NCBI GenBank assembly: GCA_036346395.1 | Contig: CM070604.1 | Location: 43,551,662-43,615,661, forward strand | Source: Hsuehochloa calcarea | Lineage: Eukaryota; Streptophyta; Magnoliopsida; Poales; Poaceae | Direction of reading: 5' to 3' | Length of the DNA: 64,000 bases | In this document: positions 1 to 11,439 of the stretch, in pieces | Numbering within the stretch: position 1 is the first letter of the stretch | How the letters are laid out: each line of letters starts with the position of its first letter | Made by a program: the position numbers and the translations under genes | Notes under the pieces: generated by a model | What the model saw: the letters and a program-made list of their open reading frames with translations, nothing else | Databases searched by the model: none | What the model was told of the DNA's origin: nothing

Positions 1-670
1 GATTCGATCCTCGGTCGGATTCCGTAGTCGCAATGTAACTAGCCAAGTTCGAGAGAGAGAGAGTATCTGTTAATTACCTATTTACCCCTGCTCTCTGGAA
101 AAAGTTTGTGACCCAATCACCTCATCGGACCCAGAAAAGGTAACAGAAGAATTTTGGGCTTGGGTCACGTTTGCAAAAAAAAAGCAAAAAAGTACAAAAG
201 AAAAGAAAAGAAAAGAAGCAAAAAGTGCAAAAGAAAAGAAAAGAAGCAAATCGACCACCCCTAGTTGGTCTACGCCCAGTTCCAGCCTTGCATCCTTTGG
301 ACTCCTTTTGTATCGAGTCCTTGTTTCGATCAGTATTGTGCTAGGGCTAGGGGCACTTTTAGACCAGCAACTGTGACGAGTACTGTGGGTTTTGGTTCAG
401 CTTTGCTAATCTGATTTCATTATTGCTATTCCTTGCTACTAAACATTGTCTGTCCGAGCTCCACATACTTTCGACCCTCAGATTGGATCCTCGCATTCGC
501 CTCCGCCGTAATCGTACATCCCACCTTCGCCGATTAGACCACCTGCTGCAATTTGGTAAGAAACTCATAAGAGCTTGGTAAGACGTTTGAGAGTGTGTGA
601 TTCCACCCTCCGACCACCTAATAGTGATAGGGATAATACCTTTTGTGTTGTCTTTTGTCTCCTACTAACC
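1..670 (+). other. Ty3/gypsy element, 5' leader
   Basis: Non-coding sequence upstream of the gag start at 671. It contains a purine-rich stretch of repeated AAAAG units around 196-247 and no intact reading frame. No LTR end or primer site can be fixed because the window opens inside the element. I infer leader status only from its place before gag. Confidence 0.5.
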
Positions 671-1830
671 ATGTCAGGTGAAGGATTGGATGCGCAAGAG
701 TGTGTTTTGAGGGAAGAGCTCATGACGCTATTGGATGAACAACGCACTACCGTTAATGAGAACATCGACAGGAAGCTTCAAGCTACCACGATCACATTAC
801 AACGCCAATCAACGATGATTAGGCGCCACTACACGCCTCGAAAGAATGGTGAACCGACCACCAAACGTTGGTCGTGTGGAACCTCATGGTGCAGCCCATG
901 ACCATGAGTTTGATAATGATAATGAGATGCACGACCACGACGCCTTTGATGCACGACAACGGAACCAACCGAACTTCAACCGTCAAGGTATGAGAGGTAA
1001 TAATGTGCAGCAACATAATGCACGTATTAATGATGATCCATATGCTAAAGTTAAGTTCTCTATACCATCTTTTGCGGGTGCTTATGATGCTGAAATATAT
1101 CTAGATTGGGAGATGACGGTAGAACAGAAATTGAATGCTCACTTAATTCCCGAAGTGAATAGAGTTAGGCGAGCCACAAGTGAATTTAAAAAATTGCCAT
1201 CATTTGGTGGAATAGGGTATGCACCGAAGGATTAGCGCCTACTACGTGGGATGGTTTAAAGGTTGATATGCGTAACAGATTTGTCCCACCTTCTTTTAAA
1301 CGTGATTTGCGTAATAAATTGCAGCGCTTAAACCAAGGTAATAGATCCGTACAAGAATATTATCAAGAGCTACAAATTAGCATGTTGCGTTGTGATATTA
1401 TTGAGGATGAAGAAGCTGCAATGGCACGTTTTTATGGAGGATTAAGACGTGAAATTCAGGACATAGTGGATTACAAAGAATACGATAGCGCCCCTAGATT
1501 GTTCCAACTTGCATGTTTGGCGACAAGGAATTGCGTGGACGACAACAGAGGCCAAGGAACAACTTTGGGAGCATGTCTACACCACGACGGTCTGGGGCAA
1601 GCCAAAACAGCCTCACCTTCACTACACGGTCTGCTGCCCCTCCACGAGTAGGGCGCGCTCAAAGAAGACTCCGACCACATCACATGCACCCGAGGTAAGT
1701 AAAGTTACTAGTGTGCGAGCACCACCAAGAGTTCTTCGTCGGTTGCTTCCACCGATCGTACCATCGGGATTGTGTGCCATCACAGCAAGGGAATGGGGCA
1801 CGCCATGAGGGATCGCCCGATCGGTGAGCA
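671..1830 (+). pseudogene. Ty3/gypsy gag, degenerate
   Basis: The start at 671 opens a Gag-like protein beginning MSGEGLDAQE, read in several frames. The retrotransposon Gag core is recognisable around 1030-1510 (PYAKVKFSIPSFAG, DWEMTVEQKLNAH, RSVQEYYQEL). A zinc knuckle remnant near 1770-1815 reads CHHSKGMGHAMRD, where the family has C-x2-C-x4-H-x4-C, so two of its cysteines are lost. Frameshifts near 846, 1235 and 1510 prevent a single product. In active elements Gag forms the virus-like particle that packages element RNA. Confidence 0.8.
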
Positions 1831-3625
1831 TACCTTGCCACCAAAGACGGTGGTTATGTAAGTACTAGTGATATTGAGGACGAATATGTACTTGTAGCTA
1901 ACATTGCAGTGGAGGAGATGAGATAGACAAGGATGCTTGATGATGTAGAGGAACAAGTAGCTGCTTGCTTGACACCGAGTATCATGTGAGCCTTGTTATG
2001 CAACGAGTCTTGAGCGCACAAGTGGAGAGAGCGGAGCAAAATCAACGGCACAACTTATTTCGCACTGATTTCTCGTGAAGGATGAGCTCGCAGAGTCATC
2101 ATTGATGGAGGGAGCTGCAACAACCTTGCAAGCTCCGAGATGGTCGAAAGCTTGGCTTGACCACACAACCACACCCACGTCCCTACTACATCCAATGGTT
2201 CAATTAGTGTGGTAAATTAAAGATACACAAAGTTGTGAAAGTGTAATTTTTAGCAGGTAATTACAAAGATAGTTCTGACTTTGATATCGTGCCTATGCAA
2301 GCATGCTCTTTGTTGCTCTAGAGACCATGGATATATGACAATGATGTTTTGCACCATGGTAGAGCTAATACCTACTCATTTTCACATAAGGGTAAGAAGA
2401 TTAAGTTGTTGCCTTTGACACCACCGAGATTCGAAAGATGAAGAAGAGCGCTAAAAATGAAAGAAACACCGATAAGCAAGATTACAAAATCGCAAGTAGC
2501 AAAACGTGTTTTCCCACCCAAAAGAGAGAAAGTGGCGTCTAGTCCTAAGTCCGAGGGAATTGAATTGAAGGGATGTGTTATGATTGCCACTAAATCTGAA
2601 CTTACCGAAATTTGTAATAATGAGCTGCCATGCTATGCTTTGATATGCAAAAATACCTTATATTCGCTGAGGACATAGCTAGCTCTTTGCCTCCTCATTG
2701 TTGCTAACCTTTTGCAGGAGTATGTGGATGTATTTCAAGCGAGGTACCCCTGGATTACCACCTATTCGAGGAATTGAGCATCAAATTGATTTGATCCCAG
2801 AGCGACTTTGCCAAACCGTCTTTGCGTATAGGACCAATCCGAGGAGACTAAGGAAATTCAATGACAAGTCCAAAATCTTTTGGACCATGGGTACGTAAGA
2901 GAAAGCCTTAGCCCTTGTCTTTGTTCCAGTTCTTTTGGTTCCTAAGAAAGACGGTAGTTGGCGATGTGTGTTGATTGCGAGCCATTAATAACATTACTAT
3001 AAGGTATCGCCACCCTATCCCAAGGCTAGACGACATGCTAGATGAATTGATCGGTTCTATTATTTTCACAAAGATTGACTTATGGAGTGGTTACCACCGA
3101 TTAGAATGAAATTAGGAGATGAATGGAAAACCGCTTTTAAAACTAAGTTCGGATTATATGAGTGGTTAGTGATGCCTTTCGGTCTAACTAATGCACCTAG
3201 TACTTTTATGCGTTTGATGAACGAGGTTTTACGTCCTTTCATTGGAAAATTTGTGGTGGTTTACTTTGATGATATCTTGATCTATAGCAAGTCACATGAG
3301 CAACACTTAAATCATATACGTGCTGTTTTTAATGCTTTGAGAGAAGCACGTTTGTTTGGTAACCTCGAGAAGTGCACCTTTTGCACCGATCGAGTTGCAT
3401 TTCATGGTTATGTTGTGACACCACAGGGCATTGAGGTGGATGAGACAAAGATTGTAGCCATCCAAAGTGGGCCGACGCCTACTCATCGTGTCACAAGTGC
3501 GGAGCTTCCATGGCCTTGCTGGATTCTATCGGCGCTTTGTGCAGGATTTCAGCACCATTGCCGCACCATTAAATGAATTGACAAAGAAAGGAGTGCCTTT
3601 CCAATGGGGACCAGCACAAGAGAAG
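1831..3625 (+). pseudogene. Ty3/gypsy pol: spacer/protease remnant and reverse transcriptase
   Basis: A protease-like stretch (about 1990-2690) is too eroded to identify an active site. Reverse transcriptase begins near 2715 (EYVDVFQ) and runs to 3625. Recognisable parts are KKDGSWR around 2945, [12 protein letters not shown], the catalytic-type [10 protein letters not shown], and the connection region ending GPAQEK. Stops and frameshifts occur throughout 2700-3080, while 3082-3576 is open. The frame is cut at 3625 by the copia LTR, and the rest of RNase H and the first half of integrase are missing from the window. Ty3/gypsy origin is firm; the lineage is not assigned. Confidence 0.85.
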
Positions 3626-3719
3626 TGAGAGACCATGTGAGAGGTCCTCCCTTGTGAGTGATGAGTAATTGACATCTTGTTGGATGGGTTGGGATTTGAA
3701 TCCCCATGTTTGTGCTGGT

Positions 3720-4030
3720 TCTGTCTTTCAATCGATAATCGGAACTACCGGCGTGTAGGTGCATGGAAGTTCCGATGATCGAACTACTGCCGTGTAAGGA
3801 GCGGAAGTTCGATGATCTAACTTCGATTAACTGGGTTTTGAGTTCTGTTGAGTTGAAGTGCGAACTTCCGCCTCGGGCGCGGAACTTCGATAATACCGAT
3901 GTGTGTGTGTGAATCGGATCCTCCAACTCGAGTGCGGACGGTCCGATAATCGGAACTTCCGCTATGGGAAAGCGAAACGTCCGATAATCGGAACTTCCGA
4001 TTGTTAAGGGCGAACTTCCGATTGTACACG
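3720..4030 (+). repeat. Palindromic GGAACTTCCG motif cluster in copia LTR
   Basis: About ten variants of a near-palindrome of the form TCGGAACTTCCGAT are spread through 3720-4030, often joined by GATAATCGGAA. A second group of five or so lies at 4965-5090 in the same LTR. Short repeated palindromes upstream of an LTR TATA box are the usual place for enhancer elements; that role is inferred. Confidence 0.7.
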
Positions 4031-4405
4031 TAAATGAACGATCGCGCATATTTTGTGTAATTGAGGTTGTATGAGTTTGAGTCTTATACAAATGTTGTTG
4101 CTATGATTGTGAGCAATGCTATGTGATGTGTTTTTGCTTGTGATGACTGCAGGGCATCGAGATGGAGTCGTGGCGAGACACATGGACCGGACTAGGCGCA
4201 GGAGGCGTTGAGGTCAGAACGGTCGGGATGTGTCGAAGACGGCGTGAATCTTGAAGCGGTTGCGAGTCGTGCACAAGAAGGAAGACGGAACCTTCCAAGA
4301 AGGTGCGCAAGGGGTGAAAGGGTCTTTTCGCAAAGCGGCACAAGTGGAGGCGGTTCTGTTTGGGCCTAGTGGGCTTAATGGGTTGTAGGCCCATTAGCCA
4401 AGGGC

Positions 4406-4413
4406 TATAAATA
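4406..4413 (+). promoter_or_regulatory. LTR TATA box
   Basis: TATAAATA sits in GGCTATAAATAGGGG, followed by AACCCTGGAGATAGGGTT repeats and, about 165 bases later, an AATGAA polyadenylation-like signal. This is the expected U3/R arrangement of a copia LTR promoter. Confidence 0.6.
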
Positions 4414-5240
4414 GGGGAGAACCCTGGAGATAGGGTTGCAACCCTGGAGATAAAATTAGGGTTTGCTTTTGGAGAGGTTGTTTGGATTTTTGGAGAGTGT
4501 TTGAGTTGGAGTGTATGAACTGAAACCTATTGTAATCATTCCTCTTTGCTTTACCTCTGTAATCCTTGTTTCAATCCAATGAAATCTGAGGTTTTGATTA
4601 TTTGATTTTGCAACTCTTCCTCTCACTGTTTATACGTTGAATATCTAGGTTTCGGTGTATCTTTTGATTCATATTATGAGAGTGCATGAAACTTGAGAGC
4701 TAGAGTCGTTTTGATATTGCTAATATATCCTCAAAGTTTCATGAGCTAAGAATGTAAGAATCTCTCTATTCGTGGGTTTTGGTCTTTCTTTCGTATTCTT
4801 CAAGAAACCCGATTTTGCTTTGATTATTGAATCCTTGCTTGCAACTTCTTCTCAATACGGTCAAGATGTTGTTTAGGATGATGTCCTGTGAAACTTGACC
4901 AGAGAAGAACAAAAAATCAAAAGTAGTTTGGATTTTTGGGCAAAACCCGAGCGCTCGTTACATTCTTGATCGATAATCTGAGCTTCCGATTTTACATGGA
5001 ACTACATAGCGGAACTTCCGCACGGGAATTCGAACTTCCGATTTTGGAACTTCCGCTTTGACCGCCGAGCTTCCGATTTCGTAAGAATGACCGAGGCTTG
5101 TTTTTGTTCTTTGACCTTGCTTCATTTATTTTCTTTAGATCTCCAGAGATCTTTGTAGGCTTGTTTAAATACAGTAAAGGGGAGTTATTAATTTTTAGGC
5201 ACCATTCACCCCCCCTCTGTTGCCATTTCGGTCCTTCAAT

Positions 5241-5252
5241 TGGTATCAGAGC
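5241..5252 (+). other. Primer binding site (initiator tRNA-Met type)
   Basis: TGGTATCAGAGC lies two bases after the LTR end. This is the standard plant Ty1/copia primer site, complementary to the 3' end of initiator tRNA-Met, and it fixes the LTR boundary and element orientation. Confidence 0.95.
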
Positions 5253-5294
5253 CGGTTAGCTCTTCTTTATAGATCTTAACCGGTCATTTGAGCC

Positions 5295-6320
5295 ATGGCA
5301 ACGGACAAGTATTCCACCAAGCCTCCAGTCTTTGATGGCCTGGATTATCCCTTCTGGAAGAGCCGAATGGAAACATATATCCAGGCTCAGGGGTATTCCA
5401 TCTGGAGAAAGGTGAAGGTTAGATTTGCTGTTCCTGCCGATGAGAACATCAACATGGGAAACATGTCTAATGTTGAGGCCAATGCAAAGGCAAGGAACAT
5501 TATAATCCAAGGTCTGAGCCGAAGCGAGTTTGATCGCATCTCTCATCTTACGTCGGCTTACGACATCTGGGTGACCCTCGATGCATACCATGAGGGCACC
5601 ACCCAGATTAAGACGGTTAGACAAGACCAGTTCAAGCGTGAATACAGCAAATTTGAGATGCTTGCTGGTGAATCTCTTGATGAGTGTTTTTCTCGCTTTC
5701 ATAAGATTTTGAGCAACCTCCGAGCGGTCGGTCTTACATACCCCGACTCGGATAACGCTCGCCAAATGCTTTCAGCACTCGATCTTCGTGTTTGGGAGAT
5801 GAAAGTGACTACCATCAAGGATAGCACGGACCTCTCGACCCTGACTCTTGATGCGCTTTACTCGTGCCTCAAGACTCACGAGATTGACATTGTCTCTCGA
5901 AGGTCGAAGTCACAGTCGATGGCTTTAGTCACTGATCCCACTTCTGGATCTTCTTCTGATTCGCTTTGCGGTTTCTCCCTTGCTGCTCTCTGTGACATAA
6001 CTGATGATCAGTTAGAGCAGCTTGAGGATGAACAGTTAGCCCTCCTAGCTCGGAAATTTTCCCATGCTTACAAGAGGAGGAGGGATGGAAGAAGAGGAGG
6101 TCCTGTGATTTGTTTCGAGTGTGGTGGCCCCAACCACATCCGAGCAAACTGTCCCAAGCTGGGGAAGGGCAAAGGTGACTATGGCGGTCCAAGCAAGAAC
6201 GACTACATCGACAAGAGCCGCAACACGAAGCCCTCAGCACCTGACCAAGGCAAGAAGAAGTTCTGCAACTTTGGAAAGGCAAAGAAGCTGTTCCATCGCG
6301 TCCTCACCGCCTCGATTTAA
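5295..6320 (+). pseudogene. Ty1/copia Gag (N-terminal part)
   Basis: A 341-residue open frame starts 43 bases after the primer site. It begins MATDKYSTKPP with the copia N-terminal signature FDGLDYPFWKSRME, followed by the UBN2-type Gag domain (about residues 60-190). A complete CCHC zinc knuckle CFECGGPNHIRANC occupies residues 273-286 (C-x2-C-x4-H-x4-C). The frame stops after HRVLTASI, while related coding sequence continues in other frames, so it is broken by frameshift. In life Gag coats the RNA and forms particles. Protease, integrase and RT of this element are absent. Confidence 0.85.
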
Positions 6321-6342
6321 CTGGACACCAAATGAGGTGGAG

Positions 6343-7160
6343 GGTTGGAGGACGATGATGGAAAGGGCGATCAAGATCCCAAGGTCGACGGTAACTTCTC
6401 CTATGATGCTTCATGGCCTCGGGCGAACTTAGCGACAATGCCGACTCAGACTCCGATGAGGTGAGTCCCACTTATGACCAGTTTAATGATGCTTTTCTTA
6501 AGCTAGGTAGATTTCATGCGAAGTCTAGGGCTAAATGTAATGAGTTGGAGAAGGAAGTAGCTAGATTATCACGGGAGCTTACCTCACTTACATCTGCTCC
6601 CTCCCGTGATGATTGTGATACATGCTGTGCTTTGCTTGTTGACATGGATAAACTAAGGACCATGCATGATAGTGTGTCCTCTGAGCTAGACATGATTAAG
6701 GTGGAGAACATTAGCCTTCTTGCTGAACTAGAGATGGGTAGGGTAGCACCTCCTTCATCTACTACTGTTGAGGCTACTGCTTGCACCTCTTGTGAGGATA
6801 AGGATAATGCTTTTAAAGGTCTTTATACCATGTTGCTTGATCTGCCCGAAATTTGTGAAAGCTGTAATAATTTGAAGATAAATTTAAAACGGGCAGATTA
6901 TAGAATTACTGAACTACAAGCCTTCTTACTTGAGCCTATTGCTTCATGTGTTAACTGTCCCAAACTTACTGCTGAACTTGAATCTGTCTCCAAACAGTTT
7001 CAAGAATTAGTTGATGACAATAACAAAATGGCCAAGTTTGCTTCTAAGGATCCTGTTAGCTCACCATGCAATCATTGTAACAAACTAAAACATGAATTGA
7101 TTGCTTTAGATGAAAAATGTGTGAAGCTAACTAAGGACATTCTAGAGAAGCAACCACATG
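6343..7160 (+). pseudogene. Ty1/copia Gag C-terminal coiled-coil extension
   Basis: After the frameshift the reading continues (clearest from 6413). The protein is acidic (NADSDSDEVSPTYDQFNDAF) and then has long heptad-like helices (CNELEKEVARLSRELTSL). Paired cysteines recur as CxxC motifs (CDTCCA, CTSC, CESC, CVNC, CNHC), a pattern I associate with long Gag proteins of Sirevirus-like copia elements. The sequence joins gypsy integrase at about 7155-7163, so the rest of the copia element, including its 3' LTR, is deleted. Confidence 0.75.
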
Positions 7161-7873
7161 CCATCCCCAAACTGATGGACAAACGGAGGTTGTCAACCGC
7201 ACGTTATCCACCATGTTGCGGGCTGTTTTAAAGAAGAACTTAAAGATGTGGGAAGAGTGTTTACCGCATGTTGAGTTTGCTTACAATAGGTCAGTACACT
7301 CCACCACCAAGGTAAGTCCATTTCAGGTAGTGTATGGTTTTAACCCACGTGCTCTTATTGATTTACTACCTTTACCGACCTCTGAAAAAATTAATCTAGA
7401 TGCTAAGAAGCGTGCTGCATTTATTCTCAAGTTGCATGAAACCACTAAAGAGAATATAGAGCATATGACTGAAAGGTATAAGGTTGCTAGAAGTAAAGGT
7501 AGGAAAGTTGTAAAATTTGAACCAGGTGATTTAGTTTGGGTTCATTTGAGAAAGGATAGGTTTCCGGAATTAAGAAAATCAAAGTTGATGCCTAGAGCTG
7601 AAGGACCGTTTAAGATAATTAAGAAGATAAATGATAATGCATATCAATTAGAATTACCTGCAGATTTTGGGGTTAGCCCCACATTTAACATTTCAGATTT
7701 AAAACCATACGTGGGAGAAGAAGATGAGCTTGAGTCGAGGACGACTCCAATTCAAGAGGGGGAGTATGATGAGGACATCCTCCTTCTGATACACGCATAC
7801 GACACAAGACCCTCCAGATCTGGGTCTTTGAACTACACGGTCCTATGACAAGAGCTAGAGCACGTCACTTAAT
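7161..7873 (+). pseudogene. Ty3/gypsy integrase C-terminus
   Basis: From 7162 the frame reads [16 protein letters not shown], the integrase segment holding the catalytic glutamate, then [34 protein letters not shown] and the tail [12 protein letters not shown]. The frame is open from 7213 to 7848 and the element-typical ending [11 protein letters not shown] follows in another frame. The N-terminal zinc finger and first two catalytic aspartates are missing, removed with the deletion at about 7160. It probably belongs to the same gypsy element as 1-3625: each ends or begins mid-pol in the same orientation. Confidence 0.85.
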
Positions 7874-8660
7874 CGATCGTAAAGTCGCTTCTAGGGTCGA
7901 GTGTATTATTTGAGAACTCTATGATGCTGCCTAATGGAGATGATTTACTTGTACTCAGTAATCTAGGACTACGACCAGTTCAAGAAGGTCTACGACCATT
8001 GCAAGAAGATCTACGACCACTACAAGAAGACCTACGACTAGTTGATTCGATTGGAGCAATCTACGACCAGAAAAGCGAGCACAATACTCGTTGGACACAA
8101 TCTACGACCAAAGATAGCATGGACTCCTCAAGACCACCCTAGGACCAAATTCCCACGACTGCATCTTCGACTGTAAATACGCAACACAAGGTGTTTGTGT
8201 CACCGCTTTGGAAACTAATAAGACTTTGTAAACGTAACGAGGTCGGAGTCCAGGTTGTGTACGCTTCATCCCACTGCCGCACAACCCTAGGTCGACCTCC
8301 TCACGTTCCCCTATATATATACAGTAGCCGCCATAGTTTAGAGGCGGGTTTTTCTTAGATTATTCTGCCAATTACAGTTTCACCGATTATCGGTTTGAGG
8401 AACCCCACTTGTAAACTTCATCCATATCCGCAATATAATTCAGATTGCATCTACCTTGTTCTTGTGAGTTGCTTCGATTGCTTGCAGGAACAATAACCTT
8501 CGTGGTAAGGTCGATCGCGTGCAAGCGTGGTCGATAACGACAGGCGTGCGGGTGTAGTGAATTGCGAGGTGACGATCTGTTGGTCGGAAGCCTCAAAGCG
8601 TCAACGTCCTCACGACGAACCAAATCAAACCTATCGGAAGATCGGGCCGCCGTGACTCAT
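7874..8660 (+). other. Gypsy 3' non-coding region, probable 3' LTR
   Basis: Non-coding sequence after integrase. A TATATATATA run at about 8311-8320 followed by CAGTAGCCGCC resembles an LTR promoter. No matching 5' LTR lies in the window, so boundaries cannot be set. The region ends before the Tat antisense gene. Confidence 0.4.
7969..8040 (+). repeat. 21-bp tandem repeat, 3.4 copies
   Basis: Units of the form CTACGACCAxTxCAAGAAGxT recur at 21-bp spacing. Two further single CTACGACCA motifs occur at about 8070 and 8101. Confidence 0.85.
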
Positions 8661-8674
8661 CACTGGCCAGCTAG

Positions 8675-10095
8675 TTTTGTGTGGTGAGCCTGGCCCTCGA
8701 AGTGTCTTCGGTTGGGACGCATTTGCAAGTCTACGCCCGAGGGTCTGAGGATACCTTGGTGGAGGTACCTGTTCCTACCCAGGGGCGACCGGTGAGTTCC
8801 TCCTGTGCTCACTTTTGCTATTGCCACCGTGCTGACTTGTTTACGTGTTTCATAGTCATGAGTGACGAGGTGGCCGATGACGACGGTTCCCGTGCGGGGG
8901 GATCAGAGGGTGACTCTGATGCCAGTGGGGCTGAGAATAGCTCCGATGTAGGGGGATCCAGGGCGGTGGGCCAAGCTGCTGGCACATCCGGTGCCGCGGG
9001 TACCGTGGATCTTGGCCTGTTGTGTACCAATGACTTTAAGGTTAGTGCCGGGGCGGCGACTGTTTGCGAGGAGGTGGCTCGCTTCGCCGCCCCGCCCTGT
9101 GTGGAGCAGCTTTTCTGAAGCATGCCCAGACACCAGATGTTTAGGTTGATCGAGTCGAATGCCGCGAGGGTAAGCTCGAATATTCTTATCCCCTTTTTCG
9201 CATGTGCTTTTTTTACCAAGGTATGCTTGGCGCAGACCTTGATGCTATCCCGCATGCTCGAAGGGACATCCGTCGCGGCTACGCGGAGATCCAGGAGCGA
9301 GTCGACTTGGAGCACACGTGGAACGAGTCGCTTTGCTCTGAGCGCTTGGCCCTTGCCAAGAGAATACAAAAGCTGGAGGCGCGGGTCCCCGAGCTGGAGG
9401 GGGTGCACCGCGACCTGTGAGAGGAGGTGCAAATGCTTCAGGGCGCTCGCGTTGAGCTTGAGGCAGAGCGACAGTTCACGGAGACAGTGTCGCATGTCAC
9501 GTGGGAGGATATGGAGTTGCTTGAGGGCGCCGTGACCGAGCTCGGAGCGGTGCCGCCGCCTCAGAAGCACACACCTTCTCAAGTGGATGTCACGCTGGAT
9601 CAGCTTCGATGCGCTGGGGAGATCTGCTTGCCCGCTGTGCAAGGCTACGGCGACCATTGTGCCAAGGCTGCCTGGACGATGGCTTTCATGTCACTGCAGA
9701 TGGCCGGGTGCGGGCATGTGGATGCCCTCGGCACCTGCTTCGTGCCCGTGGCGTCCATAGCGGAGATTGCTTCTGATCAGCGGCAGGCACGGAGGGCGGG
9801 CAACACATTCGCCCGTGACTTCTGGGCATCGCGTGGCCAGGATGCTGCGACGAATTCCCTTCACTCCGTGCTAGCGCAAAAGGCGAAGGAAAAGGCTACG
9901 GCGGTCGGCAAAGGCGCCAGCGAGTGGGGGGCACCACCGGAGACAAGGTGTGACCCTCCGCCCTTCGCTAGCAATCAAGAAGTAGATTTTGCGTAGGTTT
10001 TTTAGATATTCCCTTCTCCGGCTCTTGTGCCAGAACGGAGGTGGGTGTGAGGGGGTTGGTGTTTTTTGTAATGACCTCCGATTTTGAATGAAATG
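8675..10095 (+). pseudogene. Antisense coiled-coil gene of the Tat element
   Basis: This gene lies on the strand opposite to the element's pol. Pieces read SLALEVSSVGTHLQV (8680-8790), an acidic Ser/Gly/Ala-rich part (8856-9110), a charged coiled coil (RIQKLEARVPELEGVHRDL, about 9230-9540), and a C-terminal domain to 9996. Possible introns at 8792-8855 and 9170-9220 have GT...AG ends, but both are short. A stop at 9418 interrupts the helix (HRDL*EEVQ). AATGAA lies near 10087. Such antisense frames are known from Tat elements; their function is unresolved, so I assign none. Confidence 0.65.
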
Positions 10096-10169
10096 ATAGT
10101 TGTGAATCATATTGTGTTGAAGTCTGTACTCGCATTGTGTTCATGCTCTTGCTTTTTGATTTGCTTAGG

Positions 10170-11170
10170 CCATGCCGCCTTTGTTCCAACGCACCGCCTG
10201 GCGGGGGCCTCGCCCTTCCAGCGGGCAAGTGATGAAAGTCATCGTGCCTCCGCGTGGTACGAAGGATGAGCGGAACCTCCTGTCCATCTGGGCTCTGCAA
10301 CTGTGTTACCGTGGGGGGGGAGGGTCATGTACCATGGTGCGAAGTGGTAGCCGTGGAAGCTGGCGAACCCGGAGGGGTTTATGGAGCATTTTTGGAGTTC
10401 GCACTCTCCGTTGCCCAGAGGGAGTTTGCCGCGAACTCACCAAGGGTCATTGCTTCATCTCCGAATAGGAGCTTGAAAGCAGAGAACCCCGTGGCCCTTG
10501 TCGGTGATGTGCAGAGTGCTCATAATGCCTTTTGGAGCTCGTCGGGCTAGAGCCCTTTGGTAGGTCCACCAGGCGCTTTCGATCGCCCCATTCGACTCAG
10601 GGTGTCCAACGGATGTGAAGCATATTGTGGTGTATATGTTCTGACAGAATGTTCAGAATGAAGCAAAATCAAGCCGGGTGCCATTGTCTGTGATGATGTC
10701 GAAGTGCTATGTCGTTGCGATCGTGATTTTGATGACTAGATCGGCCTCCACCCATCTCGAGAAATACTCGATTGCGACGAAGGCGAAGCGAAGGTTGCCC
10801 TTGGCTGGCGGGAATGGGCCGATTATGTCGAGCCCCCAGCGTGCGAAGGGCCAGACCGGGTCCAGGGGCTGCAACAGGATTGCAGGTGCCTTCAAGTGGC
10901 GGCTGGCCCAATGGTAGCCCTGGCAGCGCTGGACTAGGTCTTGCGCATCCCAGAATACGGTTAGCCAATAGAAATCTTGGCGGAAGGTCTTTGCGATGAG
11001 GCCTTAAGGCTCTTGATGTACCCGCAAGGCCCTCGTGGATTTCCCTTAGGAGGGATTGACCCTCCTTCCAGGAAACGCATCATAGGAGGGGGGGCGCAAA
11101 CGCCCCCCTTGTACAGTTAGCCATTGATGATGTGGTAGTTCCGGGTTCGCTGTCTAAGGCGGTTTGCTTC
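10170..11170 (-). pseudogene. Tat integrase, degenerate
   Basis: The minus strand from about 10920 reads LDPVWPFARWGLDIIGPFP (first catalytic Asp), FVAIEYFSRWVEA, then ITDNGT (second Asp) near 10690 and GHPESNGAIE (catalytic Glu region) near 10600. A stop follows TIATT, so the DDE core is split over two frames. Upstream (11100-11140) RNYHIING resembles the entry to the integrase zinc finger. The C-terminal part to about 10170 is heavily shifted. Active integrase inserts element cDNA into the genome; this copy cannot. Confidence 0.8.
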
Positions 11171-11271
11171 GGTCGTGTCTTCGAGCTCTTCCCCTATGAG
11201 ATACTTTAGGATGATGTCCCGCCAATCTGCCTCACCGATGAGGAGCACGAGGCGAGCGGTGCGTTGTGCTT

Positions 11272-11375
11272 TGTGGGCAGCCCCTTGCACTTTGGGGGCA
11301 GCCTCGGGGGCAGCCCCTTGTGCTTCTGGGGCAGCCGCTAGCGCTTCGGGGGCAGCCCCTTGCCCTTCTGGGGCA
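11272..11375 (+). repeat. Degenerate ~24-bp GC-rich tandem repeat
   Basis: Four to five variants of TGGGGGCAGCCCCTTGCxCTT are arranged head to tail between the second RNase H and integrase regions of the Tat element. It is a local expansion inside a dead coding region. Confidence 0.7.
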
Positions 11376-11439
11376 ATTGATGGGGCCGTAGTATTTCGTA
11401 GAGCACCTTTGGTGGATGGCGTTCGTTGGAGTTAACGAG

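Larger units (their letters stand above)
3626..5238 (+). mobile_element. Ty1/copia 5' LTR (1,613 bp) inserted in the gypsy RT region
   Basis: The block begins TGAGAGACC immediately after the gypsy frame and ends GTCCTTCA, giving TG...CA ends. It is followed after two bases by the primer site at 5241. The last part has the C-run seen in plant copia LTR ends (ATTCACCCCCCCTCTG). A TATA box lies at 4406 and an AATGAA signal near 4578. The five bases before it (AGAAG, 3621-3625) should be the target duplication, but the other end has been deleted. Open frames on either strand inside it are not genes. Confidence 0.85.

Noticed and set aside
3549..4091. 180-residue minus-strand frame
   Set aside because: It crosses the boundary between gypsy coding sequence and the copia LTR and is composed of translated LTR palindromes.
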